The position numbers and the translations under genes are program-made. The notes under the pieces are model-generated. The model was not told where the DNA came from. It worked only from the letters and a program-made list of their open reading frames with translations, and searched no databases. Positions 60,246-64,000 of a stretch of DNA of 64,000 nucleotides are shown here, piece after piece (the stretch's first letter is position 1; every line of letters begins with the position of its first letter). Source of the stretch: Candidatus Thorarchaeota archaeon (lineage in GTDB: Archaea > Asgardarchaeota > Thorarchaeia > Thorarchaeales > Thorarchaeaceae). The DNA is taken from assembly GCA_029858305.1 (NCBI GenBank), contig JAOUFI010000003.1, positions 1-64,000 of the forward strand, given 5' to 3'.

Positions 60246-62060
60246 ATGGGGAAGGTCAGAGTACTGACCGAGGATCTTGTGTCCTTGATTTCAGCTGGAG
60301 AGGTCATCGAGAATCCTTCTTCTATCGTAAAGGAATTGATTGAGAATTCATTGGATGCAGGAGCAGACATGGTAGATGTAATGATCGAAGGAGGAGGAAT
60401 AAAGACAATCTCGGTTTCAGATAATGGAAGTGGTATCCTCAAGGAGGATTGTCGAATCTGTCTCCAACGTTATTCGACAAGTAAAATCAGTACGAGAGCT
60501 GATCTTGATAGGATAGTTACTTATGGATTCAGAGGGGAAGCGCTTGCAAGCATCGCTTCCGTTGCTGATATAAAGATTGTAACGCGAACAGAGGAAGAAG
60601 AAACAGGAACACTCATTCAGTCTAGGTTTGGAAAAAAACCAACCTACAGCGAGATATCACGTCCAAGAGGGACAACTGTAGAGGTCAGGGATCTGTTCAG
60701 AAATATTGCAGCTCGCCGAAAGCATCTAGCTGATGCAAAGGTAGAATCACAGAGAATCCAGGAGGTTGTGATGAAACATGCAGCTATTCGTCCGGAGATC
60801 GGTTTTCGTCTAATTAGAGATGGAGAAACCATCATCGACAGCCCCCCTAGTCAGACAGCAACAGATAGGATTGCATCTTTATGGGGCAGTGAAATTGCGA
60901 AGGCTCTAATCGATGTCGACTTCGCTGTGGATAATGTAAGAATCCATGGTTTTGTTGCAAGACCTCCCGTATCTCGAGGTAATAGGTCTCGCGAATATTT
61001 CTCAGTGGTCAAGAGACCGGTAACTGATGAGAAGATGAGCCAAGCTCTTGAGTCTGTTTTTTCTACAACCTTGATGAAAGGACAATATCCAATATGCGCG
61101 CTAGATGTTTCAATCGATCTCTCGAAAGTTGATGTCAATGTACATCCAACAAAGAGGGAAGTAAGGATTCTTGACATCAATGAAGTTTGCACAATTTTGA
61201 AAAAAGCGGTTCGTTATTCTTTCGGAGAGCGCGATTTACCGGAAGAGGTAACATCCTTAGAAGATACGATTGGTGAATCTCTTCAGGCAATCTCAACCGA
61301 TATTGTACAAAGTACTACGCCGAGCATGAGCCCAATCTCCCATGAGGATCAGATAGCAGCAGTGCCACTAGTTGAGCAAATGCTACTCAAGCCGATATCT
61401 GATGATGAGCATGAATCTCTCGATGTTGCCATATTAGGCGGAGTCTTCAGAATAATCGGACAGATTCACAATCTCTACATCCTTCTTGAATTCGATGATG
61501 GGCTCTTGATTGTGGATCAGCATGCTGCTCATGAGAGAGTTCTTTATGAGCAACTGCGAAAAGAAATGAATGATGGAACAATAGCCATTCAAGAACTACT
61601 CCAACCCTTTGTACTTAGCTTGAGTCGAAAAGATGCAGAACAGATACTAGGAATCTCAGATATTCTCGATGATATTGGATATACAGTGAGTAGCTTTGGT
61701 GGAAATGATATTTCAATCTCTACACTCCCGGAAATCTTTGGCAGAATAGCATCCGAAAAGGAGCTAATGGCTCTAGTAGACAGGATTATTGATCTTGGGC
61801 AGCATACTGCACGAGAAACCTTCATGGATGAATTAGTCAAAGTAACAGCCTGTCATTCTGCTATACGCTCCGGTCAGCCACTCAATACTGAAGAGATTCG
61901 TAATCTTCTTGTAGATTTGTCAAAGACGAAAAGTAAGTACAATTGTTGTCATGGCAGACCTTCCATGCTCAAGATACTAAAAGATGATATCGATCGCAGT
62001 GTTGGTAGGATGGGACCTGATGCTATTAGTAGATATAGAGCAAGGCATGGTTTGAAATAG
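60246..62060 (+). CDS. mutL: DNA mismatch repair protein MutL with endonuclease motif
   Basis: 604 aa. GHKL ATPase: ISAGEVIENPSSIVKELIEN, SVSDNGSGI, YGFRGEALASIASV. The C-terminal dimer domain carries the metal-dependent nicking motif DQHAAHERVLYE (DQHAx2Ex4E), ACHSAIRSG and CCHGRPS, so this is an endonuclease-type MutL as in organisms without MutH. Start ATG after GAGGTGTGATAAT. It matches the full-length MutS of this window. Confidence 0.97.
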   Translation: MGKVRVLTEDLVSLISAGEVIENPSSIVKELIENSLDAGADMVDVMIEGGGIKTISVSDNGSGILKEDCRICLQRYSTSKISTRADLDRIVTYGFRGEALASIASVADIKIVTRTEEEETGTLIQSRFGKKPTYSEISRPRGTTVEVRDLFRNIAARRKHLADAKVESQRIQEVVMKHAAIRPEIGFRLIRDGETIIDSPPSQTATDRIASLWGSEIAKALIDVDFAVDNVRIHGFVARPPVSRGNRSREYFSVVKRPVTDEKMSQALESVFSTTLMKGQYPICALDVSIDLSKVDVNVHPTKREVRILDINEVCTILKKAVRYSFGERDLPEEVTSLEDTIGESLQAISTDIVQSTTPSMSPISHEDQIAAVPLVEQMLLKPISDDEHESLDVAILGGVFRIIGQIHNLYILLEFDDGLLIVDQHAAHERVLYEQLRKEMNDGTIAIQELLQPFVLSLSRKDAEQILGISDILDDIGYTVSSFGGNDISISTLPEIFGRIASEKELMALVDRIIDLGQHTARETFMDELVKVTACHSAIRSGQPLNTEEIRNLLVDLSKTKSKYNCCHGRPSMLKILKDDIDRSVGRMGPDAISRYRARHGLK

Positions 62061-62211
62061 CTCTGAGTACTTTCCATAGATTGACGAAGGTGCATACTGA
62101 TAAGAGAATCTAACCATAGAAAGAATGGCAGTCGATGAGGCTAACAATACTGTCAGAGCCTTGAGCGATGATGAAACGGTGAGCAGCTGAGACTTGCCAC
62201 CCTATACACTC

Positions 62212-63249
62212 TCATCTGAGCAATTCATCAACAAGTAAGTCGATTTTGGGAATAATAATCCCTGTTAAATCTTCGAGTCTATCGCGTACACCTTTTATGT
62301 GGTCCACTCTTGACTTAATCATCTCTATGGCATCTGGTCGCATTCCCAACTCATCAGCGCCCAGACTCAATGACGTAGAAATATCAAAAAGACGTCTAAG
62401 AATTGCTGTTACTTCAAAGAATTCAATTTGTTCAACCGGTTTCTGCGCAGCTTTTTCATAGTTTTTGAGAATATCTTCACGCAACTTCATACTACCAAAG
62501 GTCCCAGATAATAGTAAAGTCCAAGCGAGATCCTTACGATAGTCATCAATGCTTGAAGCTCCCCAATCTATTACGTACGGCTTATCACTACTATCAAGAA
62601 GAATGTTGAATGGATGATAATCTCCGTGTGTAATGGATGGTGTAACACTAGAAATACCATCAACTCGTTTCATTAGCCACTCATATATTGGAGTCAATTC
62701 TTTCTTTTGATACTCCTTGAGTGCAATCTTATACCGAGTAAGACGGGAGAAAACTAGACCACGCGTATCGGACAAGGATTGCTTCTCTGAGTCAGTTGCA
62801 AAAGATGTCCAATCTAATCGATGCAAATTCACAAAGAGTCTACAGAAAATTTCCATCCACCTTTTATATTCAAATTCAGAGGCACCTAGTTTTTCATCAA
62901 GAAGCAATCCATCAATTCGCTCCATGAGTATGAATGGATTACCAATAACGCCAGCATCTTTCTCAACGAGATAAACCTCTGGAACAGGATATCCCAAATT
63001 GTAAAGTTGCTTCATCTTTGAAAATTCGGCTAGCGCCTTTGCAGTTGCACCTTTACCAGGGAATATTCGAGCGATAATGCCTTGATCGTGCGATTCGCCA
63101 TTAGATTGCCAATTAAGGTCGAGAGAGATGATTTCTGTTTCCCACCCACTGGTAATATTACGAAGATTGTTGACTTGGAGATTGTTTCTATCTGAATAGT
63201 ATTGGCGAATGTAGTTAATTAACGGTGCAGATTCCATGAAAATACACAT
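62212..63249 (-). CDS. Aminoglycoside-phosphotransferase-family kinase
   Basis: 345 aa (341 if the ATG at 63237 is used). Kinase-like fold: PFILMERIDGLLLDEKLG is the hinge region, SITHGDYHPFNILLDSSD the catalytic loop (HGDxxxxN), VIDWGASSIDDYRKDLAW the metal Asp motif. The family phosphorylates small molecules such as choline, homoserine, sugars or antibiotics. No clue to the substrate nearby. Single gene. Confidence 0.82.
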   Translation of the reverse strand: MCIFMESAPLINYIRQYYSDRNNLQVNNLRNITSGWETEIISLDLNWQSNGESHDQGIIARIFPGKGATAKALAEFSKMKQLYNLGYPVPEVYLVEKDAGVIGNPFILMERIDGLLLDEKLGASEFEYKRWMEIFCRLFVNLHRLDWTSFATDSEKQSLSDTRGLVFSRLTRYKIALKEYQKKELTPIYEWLMKRVDGISSVTPSITHGDYHPFNILLDSSDKPYVIDWGASSIDDYRKDLAWTLLLSGTFGSMKLREDILKNYEKAAQKPVEQIEFFEVTAILRRLFDISTSLSLGADELGMRPDAIEMIKSRVDHIKGVRDRLEDLTGIIIPKIDLLVDELLR

Positions 63250-63283
63250 ATTATTACACTAAATTAGTTATTCCTATCGACAA

Positions 63284-63327
63284 CAAAAAAGAAAGGAAGA
63301 GAGAGGGCTTTCCAAGAAGACCTCTCT
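63284..63327 (-). terminator. Hairpin plus T-rich tract after the surface protein gene
   Basis: On the minus strand AGAGAGG and CCTCTCT pair (7 bp, 14-nt loop), followed by CTCTTCCTTTCTTTTTTG. It starts 7 nt past the stop at 63334 and ahead of the APH-like gene, so it separates these two minus-strand genes. Confidence 0.6.
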
Positions 63328-63333
63328 ATAGGT

Positions 63334-64000
63334 TTACTTTTTCTTGGTCGACTTCTTCTTTGGCTTAGGTGCAGGTGCTGAAGATCGTCGCCTCATGACT
63401 AATGCGATGATAACTATCAATGCGATAGCTGCACCGCCAATTATGAGTAGAGTCGTTAAATCAAGTGGGAATCCGCCTCCACCTGGAGCTAGCATGTATG
63501 TAATCTCATTTTGCCAGAGCTCAACTCTATCCTCATAGGTTGAATCATCCTCATCAGTTCCGAAGTTATCGATTAGAAAACCATTGAAGAGAGTCTGTTT
63601 GACGTTGCTTACCACAATAGCTGCATTTCCATCTTGGACATCCACAGATATGCCTGCGAGTGCAGTAAAACCGGGTCGAACTGTCATAGCATCTCCATCA
63701 TCACCGAAAAGCACTACGGATGTGTAATTATGCCCTCCATGATCATTTGGTTCTGTGAAGATAGGATGAGAGGCATCCCAAATATACATTGATGGAGTCC
63801 CAGAAAGCGAGGAGGAGTATTCTACGCCTAACTTTGACCAGAGTGGATGTGTTGGATTGTCATCCAAGTTCCAGTAGGTCATGATCAACTTTCCGCCGTC
63901 ATCTGCGTATGCATAGAGTTCATCCAGAATGATAAGTTCCTGCAAATGGTTCACTGCATTGTAGATTATGAGATCCCATGTCTTAGAATCAATGAAGTCA
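63334..64000 (-). CDS. Membrane-anchored surface protein, 5' end outside window
   Basis: At least 221 residues; the track start (GTG 63954) is internal, since the frame stays open to the edge and reads DFIDSKTWDLIIYNAVNHLQ upstream. The visible part resembles an alpha/beta glutamine-amidotransferase-like or DUF4350-like fold (DLIIYNAVNH, DDGGKLIMTYWNL, SHPIFTEPND), then a Gly-rich linker, one helix (LLIIGGAAIALIVIIALVM) and a Lys-rich cytoplasmic tail (PAPKPKKKSTKKK). Outside-facing and anchored. Function unknown; the N-terminal part lies outside the window. Confidence 0.75.
   Translation of the reverse strand, partial: DFIDSKTWDLIIYNAVNHLQELIILDELYAYADDGGKLIMTYWNLDDNPTHPLWSKLGVEYSSSLSGTPSMYIWDASHPIFTEPNDHGGHNYTSVVLFGDDGDAMTVRPGFTALAGISVDVQDGNAAIVVSNVKQTLFNGFLIDNFGTDEDDSTYEDRVELWQNEITYMLAPGGGGFPLDLTTLLIIGGAAIALIVIIALVMRRRSSAPAPKPKKKSTKKK

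Noticed and set aside
1-64000. tRNA, rRNA, insertion sequences, integrase sites, CRISPR arrays or replication origin
   Set aside because: Reading both strands gave no cloverleaf with a T-arm GTTCRANYC in place, no transposase or integrase frame, no short spaced repeats and no Cdc6/ORB-like cluster.

Overview
This window looks like a piece of chromosome from an uncultivated archaeon. Archaeal signs are a geranylgeranyl diphosphate synthase, a MenA-type prenyltransferase and a geranylgeranyl-reductase-like flavoprotein side by side, a Cys-type (CxxxY) CcmE, several HdrB/HdrD-like CCG iron-sulfur proteins, TATA-like boxes about 25-30 nt before probable transcription starts, GGTGAT/GGAGGTG ribosome binding sites and frequent TTG/GTG starts. 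Bacterial-type MutS, MutL and UvrA are also present. An Asgard lineage would fit, as would another menaquinone-using sediment archaeon, but no rRNA or universal marker is present, so I do not place it further. No tRNA, rRNA, insertion sequence or CRISPR array was seen.

Region 1 (1-5.6 kb, minus strand) is part of a respiratory complex I locus: nuoA-nuoJ-nuoK-nuoC-nuoD (nuoD cut by the left edge). Upstream is a remarkable 646-aa protein in which a GlcD-type FAD dehydrogenase is fused to NuoB, the subunit that carries cluster N2. Two extra small membrane proteins sit between. Region 2 (5.8-11.7 kb) holds a decayed membrane-anchor fragment, a 1414-aa surface protein with one N-terminal c-heme motif and 13 tandem Ig-like repeats, and a CCG iron-sulfur protein. 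Region 3 (11.7-17 kb) has two PNPOx-like flavin proteins and the prenyl-quinone/lipid enzymes.

Region 4 (17-38.4 kb) is an electron-transfer and cytochrome c maturation island: ccmF with a secreted helical-barrel-like protein and a multiheme cytochrome on the minus strand, then three successive FAD-dehydrogenase plus CCG-protein pairs on the plus strand. Two of these pairs are preceded by monoheme-Ig membrane proteins. The island ends in ccmABCDE, including a 46-aa ccmD absent from the ORF track. The recurring theme is a cytoplasmic FAD protein, a cytoplasmic CCG protein and an extracytoplasmic monoheme-Ig protein with or without a His-containing membrane domain. I propose these are parallel dehydrogenase modules feeding quinone, complex I or extracellular acceptors.

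Region 5 (38.4-64 kb) is mixed: an iron-sulfur flavoprotein, mutS with a structured leader, an MFS carrier, a ferredoxin-domain aldo/keto reductase, a GT87-like membrane glycosyltransferase, a heliorhodopsin, a surface protein, uvrA followed by a duplicated nucleotidyltransferase gene, an ABC exporter with its HTH regulator, ribulose-phosphate 3-epimerase, transaldolase, an amidohydrolase, mutL, an APH-like kinase and a surface protein truncated by the right edge. Several hairpin-plus-T-tract terminators lie between convergent or tandem units.
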